From: Bacteroidota bacterium
Lineage (GTDB): Bacteria; Bacteroidota; Bacteroidia; Bacteroidales; UBA1402
Reading direction: 5' to 3'
DNA: 5,548 nt
Assembly: GCA_030706285.1 (NCBI GenBank)
Contig: JAUZOU010000210.1
Span: 1 to 5,548 of the forward strand
Within the stretch, counting starts at the first letter, position 1. The number at the start of each line of letters is the position of its first letter. Both the position numbers and the translations under genes were made by a program. Positions 1-5,548 of the stretch are shown here, piece by piece. The notes under the pieces are model-generated. The model worked only from the letters and a program-made list of their open reading frames with translations, made no database searches and had not been told where the DNA came from.

Positions 1-222
1 CCCCGTTTTTGCTTTGGTATCGATACCTATTTGACAAACGGCAATGTCTATTGTGACGTAGCGCCTTCATTGGGCTTAGCAATCAGAATCAACAAACTAA
101 TGGCCGTTTCCATACTCTCGACATACAACTTCGGGCCTCAGGATATGTCGTTTGACCCATCGACAGAGGAAACGAAAAATCCGGTCATAACTGTATTTGC
201 TGGGTTGCAGGTGTCTTTTTGA
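1..222 (+). CDS. C-terminal end of a probable outer-membrane beta-barrel protein (5' partial)
   Basis: The frame is open from the first base of the window to a TGA at 220-222, giving the last 73 residues of a longer protein. The TTG at 31 is probably an internal leucine codon and not a start. The visible part alternates short hydrophobic and polar stretches such as SLGLAIRIN, LMAVSILSTYNF and PVITVFAGLQVSF. This is the pattern of membrane-spanning beta strands joined by turns, and the protein ends in a phenylalanine after a strand (VFAGLQVSF). A terminal aromatic residue is the usual signal by which the BAM machinery recognises outer-membrane barrels. I infer a small outer-membrane protein of the kind common in Bacteroidota. 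The specific family cannot be named from this fragment, and no transport or adhesion function is claimed. No strong terminator hairpin follows; bases 222-236 could form only a 5-base-pair stem. Confidence 0.7.
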   Translation, partial: PRFCFGIDTYLTNGNVYCDVAPSLGLAIRINKLMAVSILSTYNFGPQDMSFDPSTEETKNPVITVFAGLQVSF

Positions 223-300
223 CAGAGTATTTCTGTTGATGGATTGAAGATCAAGTCTGACGGTGTCTGTTGCAAGTGTCCTGTGGGCAGCGGCATCCTA

Positions 301-330
301 TTTGAATCCATTCAGCAGATACTATTTTTG
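301..330 (+). promoter_or_regulatory. Bacteroidota-type promoter candidate for the pentapeptide-repeat gene
   Basis: TTTG at 301-304 is followed after 18 bases by TATTTTTG at 323-330. These match the -33 (TTTG or TTG) and -7 (TAnnTTTG) elements known for the primary sigma factor of Bacteroidota. Transcription would begin near 336, leaving a leader of about 60 bases before the ATG at 395. A second -7-like match, TATCTTTG at 366-373, lies closer to the gene but has no well-spaced -33 partner. The match is by eye and untested. Confidence 0.45.
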
Positions 331-394
331 CATTGGTGGATGGGGCGTTGTCTTTGTTTAATGAATATCTTTGAGGCGTTTTAAACGACAACCA

Positions 395-955
395 ATGGCA
401 ACAAACACCTCTTTTAAACAGACTGATTTTACCCGGACGGCTCTGGACAACGACTACGAAGCGTGTGAGTTTGTCAATTGTTCCTTCTCGGAAATCCGGT
501 TTGGCAAAATCGGTTTTGAGAATTGCCGGTTTGTGCAGTGCAACTTCAGTTTGTGCCGCATGGACACGACGACATGGTCGGACGTGCAGTTTATCGATTG
601 CAAAATGACCGGCATCGATTTTTCGAGGTGCAATCCGTACACCTTGTCGATAACATTTCAGCATTCGCAGTTGCAATATGCCATCTTTACGGCGTTAAAC
701 CTGCAAGGGACGACTTTTACGGAATGCAACCTGCAGGAAGCTGATTTCAGCGAGACCAATCTGAAAGGGGCTAAATTTGTTGAATGTGACCTCGCCCGGA
801 CGGTCTTTTCATCGACCAACCTGGAAAAGGCCGATTTATCGACCTCGTTCAATTATATCATTGACCCGGTGGCCAACAGGTTGAGGCAGGCCAAATTTTC
901 GCGCGAAGGACTTGCAGGACTGGTAGCCTCCTTCGGTATTGTCCTTGTCGATTAA
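395..955 (+). CDS. Pentapeptide-repeat protein
   Basis: This is a 186-residue protein made almost entirely of tandem pentapeptide repeats, which fold into a right-handed four-sided beta-helix. Central Phe/Leu residues recur every five positions from F26 to F76 and again from F88 to L148 (for example CNLQEADFSETNLKGAKF). A two-residue slip in register lies around 79-88, probably a bulge or loop. The C-terminal stretch 153-186 (NYIIDP, then AKFSREGLAGL and a hydrophobic end) is, from memory, a conserved cap in similar Bacteroidota and Firmicutes proteins. I chose the ATG at 395; a TTG in the same frame at 371 would add eight residues but is less likely. There is no signal peptide, so it should be cytoplasmic. 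Some relatives (Qnr, McbG, MfpA) protect DNA gyrase by mimicking DNA, but the long loops of Qnr are not seen, so no function is assigned. All nine cysteines sit at the same repeat position. Confidence 0.93.
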   Translation: MATNTSFKQTDFTRTALDNDYEACEFVNCSFSEIRFGKIGFENCRFVQCNFSLCRMDTTTWSDVQFIDCKMTGIDFSRCNPYTLSITFQHSQLQYAIFTALNLQGTTFTECNLQEADFSETNLKGAKFVECDLARTVFSSTNLEKADLSTSFNYIIDPVANRLRQAKFSREGLAGLVASFGIVLVD

Positions 956-972
956 CATTAATGGAAGGTCTT

Positions 973-1227
973 TCAATCCGGCTCACGCAGATTCCTGATA
1001 AAATCGTCCACGATCGGTTTGGCCTTGTCATAATCCAAACTTGAAATCATCACTTTCGTTGCATCCACATCACCAGGAGAAACCAGCCACGGGCTTCTCG
1101 AGCCCAACGTTTTGTTGGCCATATAGACCTCAATACCGGAATCCTCCAGGATGCTTTTAAGCATACCTGCATGCCAGACTGTGTCCGAGTATATTTCAAT
1201 TAATGTCGGTTCATTCCTTGTTTTCAT
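973..1227 (-). CDS. DUF2007 family small protein
   Basis: The product is an 84-residue soluble protein matching the DUF2007 pattern (putative prokaryotic signal-transducing protein) over nearly its whole length. An N-terminal strand and helix (LIEIYSDTVWHAGMLKSILEDSGIEVY, residues 9-35) is followed by a loop (SRSPWLVSPGDVDATKVMIS, 43-62). A final helix then carries the family's D-Y-x-K-A-K signature (65-70). The fold resembles a small ferredoxin-like regulatory domain, but the biochemical role of the family is unknown. The ATG at 1227 is chosen; a TTG 33 bases upstream is possible but would add only a lysine-rich tail and would fall close to the predicted transcription start. The gene is divergent from the dehydrogenase at 1301 and convergent with the pentapeptide gene, with 17 bases between stop codons. 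No Shine-Dalgarno sequence is seen, which is normal for the phylum. Confidence 0.92.
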   Translation of the reverse strand: MKTRNEPTLIEIYSDTVWHAGMLKSILEDSGIEVYMANKTLGSRSPWLVSPGDVDATKVMISSLDYDKAKPIVDDFIRNLREPD

Positions 1228-1262
1228 GCGATTTTTTTTGAACTTTTGTTTGAATTTCAATT

Positions 1263-1295
1263 CAAAAATACGCTCATTTTAATTCATACAACAAA
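1263..1295 (-). promoter_or_regulatory. Bacteroidota-type promoter candidate for the DUF2007 gene
   Basis: Read on the minus strand, TTTG (1295-1292) is followed after 21 bases by TATTTTTG (1270-1263), a full match to the -33/-7 promoter of Bacteroidota at an ordinary spacing. Transcription would start near 1257, about 30 bases before the ATG at 1227. The -33 element lies only five bases from the ATG of the divergent dehydrogenase gene, so the two genes share very little regulatory space. Confidence 0.5.
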
Positions 1296-1300
1296 TAGTC

Positions 1301-2230
1301 ATGAAAATTGTTTTTCTGGATGCCTATTCGATAGGCGATGCGGATATGTCTGCACTGGAAGCGCTGGGAGAATGGACGGCCTACGAACAGACGGCGCCGG
1401 ATCAAGTCATCGCTCGCTGCACCGGGGCCGATGTGGTGATCACTAACAAAGTGAAACTGATGCAACCGGAACTGGAGGCCTTACCAGGCCTGAAACTCAT
1501 TTGTATTGCCGCTACAGGCATGAACAACGTTGACCTGACCACGGCAGCCAGAAAAAGCATCACCGTCAAAAATGTGGCCGATTATTCGACGGACAGTGTG
1601 GCTGAGCTCACTGTAACATTGGCGCTGGACTTGATGCACCATTCGGCTTATTATGACCGGTATGTGAAAAGCGGTAAGTACAGCGCCAGTGGGCGGTTCA
1701 CCCACCATGATCGTCCGTTTGCCGAAATCAACGGCAAAAACTGGGGCATCATCGGGATGGGACACATTGGCCGCAGGGTGGCTGAAATAGCCTCCGCTTT
1801 TGGCGCGCACGTTTTCTATTACTCCACCTCCGGCAAAAACCTGGATGCCGGCTATCCGCATAAAAGCCTCAACGGACTGTTGGCAGAAAGCGATATTATC
1901 TCCATTCACGCACCGTTAAACAGCCAAACGCACTACCTGATCGATTACAACGCTTTATGCCTAATGAAGCCGAATGCTTATCTGATTAATGTGGGTCGTG
2001 GCGGTATTGTCAAAGAGACCGACCTGGTTCAGGCATTGCGGGAACGCCGGCTGGCCGGAGCCGGGCTGGATGTGTTCGAACAGGAGCCTCTACCCGGGGA
2101 TCACCCGCTTTTGTCGGCCGATATCCAGGATCAGTTATTGCTAACGCCCCACCTTGCCTGGGCTTCGGCTGAGGCCCGCCAACGGCTGGTCGGCACGATG
2201 GTGCAACACATCAAGGACTATTTCGGCTAA
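1301..2230 (+). CDS. D-2-hydroxyacid dehydrogenase (hydroxypyruvate reductase / glycerate dehydrogenase type)
   Basis: This is a complete 309-residue cytoplasmic enzyme of the D-isomer-specific 2-hydroxyacid dehydrogenase family, which reduces 2-keto acids such as hydroxypyruvate or glyoxylate with NAD(P)H, or the reverse. The Rossmann glycine motif GMGHIG is at 152-157. The family's catalytic set is present: Arg233 in NVGRGG, Glu262 in DVFEQEP and His284 in TPHLAWAS. An ATG followed by MKIVFLDAYS is a normal start for the family, and the length is close to the usual 310-330. The His-x-Ala-Trp-Ala-Ser form of the histidine motif favours the glycerate dehydrogenase/hydroxypyruvate reductase branch over phosphoglycerate dehydrogenase, which carries extra C-terminal domains missing here. 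At the end of the second Rossmann strand (YYSTSGKN, 173-180) there is no Asp, the residue that usually selects NAD over NADP, so cofactor preference is open. No clear promoter or Shine-Dalgarno sequence precedes it. The true substrate cannot be read from sequence. Confidence 0.94.
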   Translation: MKIVFLDAYSIGDADMSALEALGEWTAYEQTAPDQVIARCTGADVVITNKVKLMQPELEALPGLKLICIAATGMNNVDLTTAARKSITVKNVADYSTDSVAELTVTLALDLMHHSAYYDRYVKSGKYSASGRFTHHDRPFAEINGKNWGIIGMGHIGRRVAEIASAFGAHVFYYSTSGKNLDAGYPHKSLNGLLAESDIISIHAPLNSQTHYLIDYNALCLMKPNAYLINVGRGGIVKETDLVQALRERRLAGAGLDVFEQEPLPGDHPLLSADIQDQLLLTPHLAWASAEARQRLVGTMVQHIKDYFG

Positions 2231-2306
2231 TAGTCAGGCTAGTATTCCGGCGGGGAGGCAGCACAAAATGGCCCTGTATTTTGGCACGCTGTTTCAAAAG
2301 GGTATA

Positions 2307-3875
2307 CTACTTAACAGAAAACTTCTTAATCCTCGTTTCCGTGTTGTCTTTCCACTTCAGCAAATAAATACCGGGAGCCAAACAAGGTAAAGCGATCTTC
2401 ATTGAATTGATGGATTCGGATAACAGCACACGGCCGTTCAGGTCAATAATTTCGGCCTTCCCCGGACGGATCGTACCTGATAACGTCAGACAGCGAGATG
2501 TCTGATCCACAAAAATATCAAACGTTGCTGAAGTATGACCGGCTGCAGAGGTTAAATTATAAATGGTTTTGTGTGAGCTCGGTAACTCGTTGATCATCGA
2601 ATAGCCATCTGCTCCCTTGTTGTCTTTTACATTTGATACGTAAATCCTGATCGTATCCAGGGGCAAATCGGCCGCCATTTGCAAATGGATAACATTCTTA
2701 TTGATTGGATCCTGTGTCGCCGAGCTAATGTCAAGTGCATTCAATCCATGTTCAACGTAGCCAACCGTGTAGTTACTGATGAGCTGCGAAGTCTCCGGAT
2801 CCGGTTCTTCACTGAAACTGACAGTCAGACTGTTTTTACTGTTTAGCTGTATATCGGTCACTGAGATATTCTGTTTCTGGTAATCCGTTGAAGTGTACAC
2901 ATAGCTCCATCCGCCGGCAACCACTTTCCCGGAAGGTAAAAAGCCCATTCCGCTAATCCCCATTTTGTCCATGGAAGGATGAGTCGTCCAGGTCAATCCG
3001 TCGTCCAGCGAGTACATCAGTCCGAGCCATAAATTCGCACTGAAATAAGCATTCAGCGCAGCACTGTAATAAAGCTGTTTGACACCTTGAACCCCTGCCA
3101 CAGAATTCCAGGTGCTGCCCCCGTCAGAGGTCGCATAAAGTTGATAATCACTGGTATATACATCGGCATTGCTGCATAAACCGTGGTTATCGTCCTTGAA
3201 GACAACGCTCATGTTACTCCCACTTGTAAGCGGTGTGCTGACCACACTCCAGGTCAGTCCTTTATCCCACGATCTAAACAATCGCCCCTTATTGGTATAA
3301 AAACAGATTGAATTTCCAAGCACCTTGAAAACGGTATTGCTCGAATAACCGAACTCATACTGATCACACAGCGGAATATTCTGAACCGGAACCTGGGTCC
3401 ACAGCTCGCCTCCATTGGTTGTTACATATATTTCAAAGGTATTGTTGATGGGATCTCCGACAGCCACCCCATCGTTTTCATTCCAGAAATAGACAAAATC
3501 GGGCCAGGGGCTGCTGGCATTAAAGCCTGTCGCTTGTTTTGTCCAAGTAAAGCCGCTGTCTGTGGTTTTGTAAATGCCTTTCAGATTGCTATCGCTAACG
3601 ATCAAATACGCCGTTGTGGCTGACGTCGCACTAAGGCTCGTGACATTGCCTGCTACCAGTTCGGACGGTAACGATTTCACTATCCAGGAAGCGCCGCCAT
3701 CTGTCGACACCGAAACAGCCTGACCCATCTGATCAAGTGCCCAGATGACATTGTCGGTTACAACACTCAGATTATTGATCAGGGAAGTCTGCCCCGTAAG
3801 GCTTTGCCGCCATTGGGCATGCATGAATGAACAACAGAACAAAAACAGGACAAGCGTAAAGCATAACTTTTTCAT
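2307..3875 (-). CDS. Secreted Asp-box (BNR) repeat protein with Ig-like domain and T9SS sorting domain
   Basis: This 522-residue exported protein starts with a clear Sec signal peptide (MKK, then a hydrophobic stretch to about residue 20, probable cleavage before Gln21). Residues 21-335 carry six Asp-box motifs (S/T-x-D/N-x-G-x-T/L-W): STDGGASW 57-64, TTDSGFTW 104-111, TTNGGELW 152-159, SWDKGLTW 202-209, TSDGGSTW 249-256 and SLDDGLTW 289-296. A degenerate seventh is near 329. Their spacing of 40-50 residues indicates a beta-propeller like those of sialidases, YCF48 and sortilin. Residues 336-435 resemble a bacterial Ig-like domain (SbsA type: FSEEPDPETSQLISNYT, then VSNVKDNKG). Residues 449-522 look like a T9SS type A sorting domain (IIDLNGRVLLSE, LAPGIYLLKW, final KKFSVK), which would direct secretion across the outer membrane and surface attachment or release. 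The Arg-Ile-Pro motif of sialidases is not seen, so a binding role is more likely than sialidase activity. It appears to be transcribed alone. Confidence 0.92.
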   Translation of the reverse strand: MKKLCFTLVLFLFCCSFMHAQWRQSLTGQTSLINNLSVVTDNVIWALDQMGQAVSVSTDGGASWIVKSLPSELVAGNVTSLSATSATTAYLIVSDSNLKGIYKTTDSGFTWTKQATGFNASSPWPDFVYFWNENDGVAVGDPINNTFEIYVTTNGGELWTQVPVQNIPLCDQYEFGYSSNTVFKVLGNSICFYTNKGRLFRSWDKGLTWSVVSTPLTSGSNMSVVFKDDNHGLCSNADVYTSDYQLYATSDGGSTWNSVAGVQGVKQLYYSAALNAYFSANLWLGLMYSLDDGLTWTTHPSMDKMGISGMGFLPSGKVVAGGWSYVYTSTDYQKQNISVTDIQLNSKNSLTVSFSEEPDPETSQLISNYTVGYVEHGLNALDISSATQDPINKNVIHLQMAADLPLDTIRIYVSNVKDNKGADGYSMINELPSSHKTIYNLTSAAGHTSATFDIFVDQTSRCLTLSGTIRPGKAEIIDLNGRVLLSESINSMKIALPCLAPGIYLLKWKDNTETRIKKFSVK

Positions 3876-3923
3876 CGTGCCATTTTTTTAACTACAAAAC
3901 ATTAGAAACAAATAGAAAGCAGG

Positions 3924-3959
3924 CAAATATAGCACTTTTTTTATATGCCGTTAATCAAA
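3924..3959 (-). promoter_or_regulatory. Bacteroidota-type promoter candidate for the Asp-box gene
   Basis: On the minus strand a perfect -7 element TATATTTG (3931-3924) is preceded by TTTG (3959-3956). The 24-base gap is slightly longer than the usual 17-23. Transcription would begin near 3917, about 42 bases before the ATG at 3875. The leader is AT-rich with no Shine-Dalgarno sequence, as expected in this phylum. Confidence 0.45.
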
Positions 3960-4065
3960 CCTCCTTTTTTATGTATAAATGGCATAGATAGTTGTCTATT
4001 TTTAGGTCAATGATTTATTCTGAAATAGTTTATACCATGAACGTTCAATTGAAAAGTTTTGCTGT

Positions 4066-4188
4066 ATGAAGTCCATACTCAGCATACCTGTCACTCCGGG
4101 CATTTACCAGGTGCTGATTACCGGTAAAAATGGGGAATTAGTGCTTTCAGAAAAAATAGTCAAAAGAGAGGCAGTGGGCAATCAGTAA
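4066..4188 (+). pseudogene. Orphan tail of a T9SS sorting domain (probable gene remnant)
   Basis: A 40-codon ORF from ATG at 4066 to TAA at 4186-4188 encodes a product whose core, SIPVTPGIYQVLITGKNGEL followed by VLSEKIVKRE, reads like the last two strands of a T9SS type A sorting domain. The pattern is a hydrophobic strand, then x-P-G-I-Y, a strand, a turn, and a closing Lys-Ile-Val-Lys. The neighbouring Asp-box protein ends the same way (LAPGIYLLKW, then KKFSVK) but the DNA is not obviously similar. The frame is open only back to a TGA at 4021-4023, and the translated stretch 4024-4065 does not look like the earlier part of such a domain. There is no signal peptide or cargo domain. I infer the decayed 3' end of a lost secreted-protein gene. 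A genuine small protein cannot be excluded. Confidence 0.45.
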
Positions 4189-4266
4189 GACCGGACAACG
4201 TGTAGAAGACAGTATTAGAAAGGTTGAAACAGCCCTTGCTTCATAATCTATCCTCTTTACAACTAA

Positions 4267-4319
4267 GCTGTTACAACAAACCCGCTCCGGGCAGTTCGAA
4301 GCGGGTTTGTTGTAACAGC
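4267..4319 (-). terminator. Strong hairpin, probable terminator of the GH43 gene
   Basis: The arms 4267-4286 and 4300-4319 are perfect 20-base inverted repeats around a 13-base loop (4287-4299). The inner half of the stem is GC-rich (ACCCGCT/AGCGGGT) and the outer half AT-richer. It begins 23 bases beyond the TAG of the minus-strand GH43 gene, where a terminator is expected. No run of T follows on the minus strand and none of note on the plus strand, so classic intrinsic termination is uncertain. It may instead act as an RNA 3'-end stabiliser or a two-way terminator. Because it is symmetric it would form on either strand. Confidence 0.65.
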
Positions 4320-4342
4320 CTGAATATCAATATTTATTACGA

Positions 4343-5548
4343 CTATTTTGTAATCCTGAACCAATCAACATCCATCCAGCCGCCGTCATTTTTCTGGACG
4401 GTACGGGTGCAGAACAGGCCGACTTTCGCCCCTATCCAGAGGCCTTCACGAGCAGTAAATGGCTTGCCGAGTTGTTGAAAGGTCTGTCCGTCCAGGCTGT
4501 AACTAAACGTACAGTCTTTGATATTGCGGACAGTTACCCTGAGATAGAGTTCGTTGGTACCAACATTGACTGATTCGTTTATGATTTCGGCAGCGCCCTG
4601 ATCGGCATTTTTACAGCTGATTTGTGCCAGGATAAAACCGTTTTCGTCTTTTTGAAGGGTCAGCGTCGCATAGTCCATCCCGATCACGGCCAGTCCGCAC
4701 CGTTCCCCATTGGAGGCCTGGTTCGGAGTAAAGCGGATCTTGGTGGTCGCGGTAAAATCGGGTGCCGGAAATTTTTGCAGCAACAGATTGGGTGTGTTCA
4801 GCAGGTTTTTGTAATTGGCAACAGGGTTGTAGGAGAATAGCCGGATGAAGCCTTGTTCGCCATGAAAATAGACCCATTCCGGTCTGGGATTGGCATACCA
4901 CTGCCATTGTTTGCCAAGCGTATTGCTGTCGAATTCGTCGCTTTCAGCGGGGTTGGCCACCGGGGAAGGTGACTTCGTTTTCGGCTTGGTATAAGTAAGC
5001 AACGGTTCACCGCATCCGTCACCATCCTTATCGACGCCAATGACCGGCCAGCCGTTGTTCCAGCTCATTGGTTGCAGGCAAACCACCCTTCCGAGCGGTT
5101 TCTGCTCCTGAAAATGGAAAAACCAGTCTTCGTTGAATGGGGTATGCACCCAGGCACCCTGATGAGGTCCATTGATGGAAGAAGCGCCTTGATCCATCAC
5201 TTTTTTGGCTTCATATGGCCCATAGACTGACCTCGAACGAATCGCCATTTGCCAGCCGTCTTTGACGCCACCGGCAGGAAAGAAGATGTAATAATAGCCT
5301 CCTTGTTTGTGAAATTTCGGGCCTTCACAGGTCTCATTCGCCGGATGGCCGTCAAACACCAGCACATCTTCCGAAACAGCCTTGGTGGCATCGGACGACA
5401 GCTCGCAAACAGCCAGCAAACTCTTCATGCCGTAGCGTGATCCGGCATAGGCGTGAACGAGGTAAACCTTTCCATTGTCATCCCACAACGGACAGGGATC
5501 GATCAGCCCGGAACCGGCTTTGACCAGCACCGGCTTTGACCAGGCGCC
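4343..5548 (-). CDS. Glycoside hydrolase family 43 enzyme (beta-xylosidase / alpha-L-arabinofuranosidase type), N-terminus missing
   Basis: The last 401 codons are visible, running off the right edge; the GTG at 5530 is internal. Numbering from the first visible codon, residues 1-185 are the later blades of the five-bladed GH43 propeller. Asp17 in LIDPCPLWDDNG is the expected pKa-modulating Asp, and Glu75 in CEGPKF the expected general acid. GGYYYIFFPAGGV, NGPHQGAWV and FFHFQE follow, typical of the family. The catalytic-base Asp lies in the missing N-terminus. Residues 204-401 form the beta-sandwich C-terminal domain common to GH43 xylosidases (DEFDSNTLGKQWQW, then LWIGAKVGLFC, ending DWFRITK), which usually closes over the active site. 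The family removes xylose or arabinose from plant xylan and arabinan side chains; the GH43_12 subfamily is my best guess from memory. Export is likely but the signal peptide is off the window. There is no T9SS tail. A hairpin follows the stop codon. Confidence 0.94.
   Translation of the reverse strand, partial: GAWSKPVLVKAGSGLIDPCPLWDDNGKVYLVHAYAGSRYGMKSLLAVCELSSDATKAVSEDVLVFDGHPANETCEGPKFHKQGGYYYIFFPAGGVKDGWQMAIRSRSVYGPYEAKKVMDQGASSINGPHQGAWVHTPFNEDWFFHFQEQKPLGRVVCLQPMSWNNGWPVIGVDKDGDGCGEPLLTYTKPKTKSPSPVANPAESDEFDSNTLGKQWQWYANPRPEWVYFHGEQGFIRLFSYNPVANYKNLLNTPNLLLQKFPAPDFTATTKIRFTPNQASNGERCGLAVIGMDYATLTLQKDENGFILAQISCKNADQGAAEIINESVNVGTNELYLRVTVRNIKDCTFSYSLDGQTFQQLGKPFTAREGLWIGAKVGLFCTRTVQKNDGGWMDVDWFRITK

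Larger units (their letters stand above)
3876..4342. other. Intergenic region with promoter, orphan T9SS-tail ORF and hairpin
   Basis: This AT-rich gap lies between two minus-strand genes. Its left part (3876-3960) is the leader and promoter of the Asp-box gene. Bases 3961-4020 show nothing recognisable. Bases 4024-4188 hold a plus-strand open frame that resembles the end of a T9SS sorting domain. Bases 4189-4266 show nothing, and 4267-4319 form a strong hairpin just downstream of the GH43 gene. The plus-strand open frame that runs from the hairpin into the GH43 gene is not considered a gene. Confidence 0.6.

Noticed and set aside
251..676. A 141-codon minus-strand open frame opposite the pentapeptide gene.
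   Set aside because: It is antisense to a clear repeat protein, its translation is low in structure and rich in Arg/His/Cys as shadow frames are, and no promoter or start context supports it.
395..955. The pentapeptide protein as a Qnr-type quinolone-resistance determinant.
   Set aside because: The repeat fold is shared, but the projecting loops of Qnr are not seen and the C-terminal cap matches a different, widespread family. There is no resistance-gene context.
1481..1909. A 142-codon minus-strand open frame inside the dehydrogenase gene.
   Set aside because: The plus strand carries an intact enzyme with all catalytic motifs, and the antisense translation resembles no family.
2260..2287. 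A small inverted repeat (CAAAAT...ATTTTG) between the convergent dehydrogenase and Asp-box genes, considered as a shared terminator.
   Set aside because: The stem is only six base pairs, AT-rich and lacks a T-run, so it is too weak to call.
4224..4478. An 84-codon plus-strand open frame running from the hairpin into the GH43 gene.
   Set aside because: It crosses the hairpin and lies antisense to well-conserved GH43 coding sequence. Its translation shows no recognisable domain.
5513..5543. A 15-base direct repeat (ACCGGCTTTGACCAG at 5513-5527 and 5529-5543) in the GH43 gene, period 16, which could cause frameshifting or be a regulatory repeat.
   Set aside because: The reading frame stays intact through both copies and each encodes residues that look normal for GH43 (W-S-K-P-V-L-V-K-A-G, then the Asp motif). 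It is most likely a coincidence of codon use.

Overview
The window looks like a piece of a Bacteroidota chromosome, probably Bacteroidales or a close relative, though the genus cannot be told. Four things point there. One gene ends in a type IX secretion (T9SS) C-terminal sorting domain, a system confined to this phylum. Sequences matching the Bacteroidota promoter pattern (TTTG, then TAnnTTTG) lie in front of three genes. Start codons lack Shine-Dalgarno sequences. The gene content (an outer-membrane barrel, a DUF2007 protein, a GH43 glycosidase) is typical of saccharolytic members.

Layout, left to right. Bases 1-222 (+) are the last 73 codons of a probable outer-membrane beta-barrel protein. 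Bases 395-955 (+) encode a 186-residue pentapeptide-repeat protein. It converges, with only 17 bases between stop codons, on a small DUF2007 protein (973-1227, -). A 73-base divergent gap separates that gene from a D-2-hydroxyacid dehydrogenase of the hydroxypyruvate reductase/glycerate dehydrogenase type (1301-2230, +). Next is a 522-residue secreted Asp-box (BNR-repeat) protein with an Ig-like domain and a T9SS tail (2307-3875, -). Bases 3876-4342 form an AT-rich gap. It holds that gene's promoter, a 40-codon orphan that resembles the very end of another T9SS sorting domain, and a perfect 20-base-pair hairpin. The window ends inside a GH43 glycoside hydrolase (4343-5548, -) whose N-terminus lies beyond the right edge.

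The genes do not form one operon: strands alternate and most genes appear to be transcribed singly. The secreted Asp-box protein and the GH43 enzyme would both act outside the cytoplasm or at the surface and fit a polysaccharide-degrading lifestyle, but nothing here shows that they work together. The dehydrogenase, DUF2007 protein and pentapeptide protein are cytoplasmic and unrelated in role as far as can be seen.

I found no convincing new multi-gene system, RNA gene, CRISPR array or mobile element. The observations most worth a second look are the orphan sorting-domain tail at 4066-4188, the stacked-cysteine pattern in the pentapeptide protein, and the Asp-box propeller of unknown ligand.
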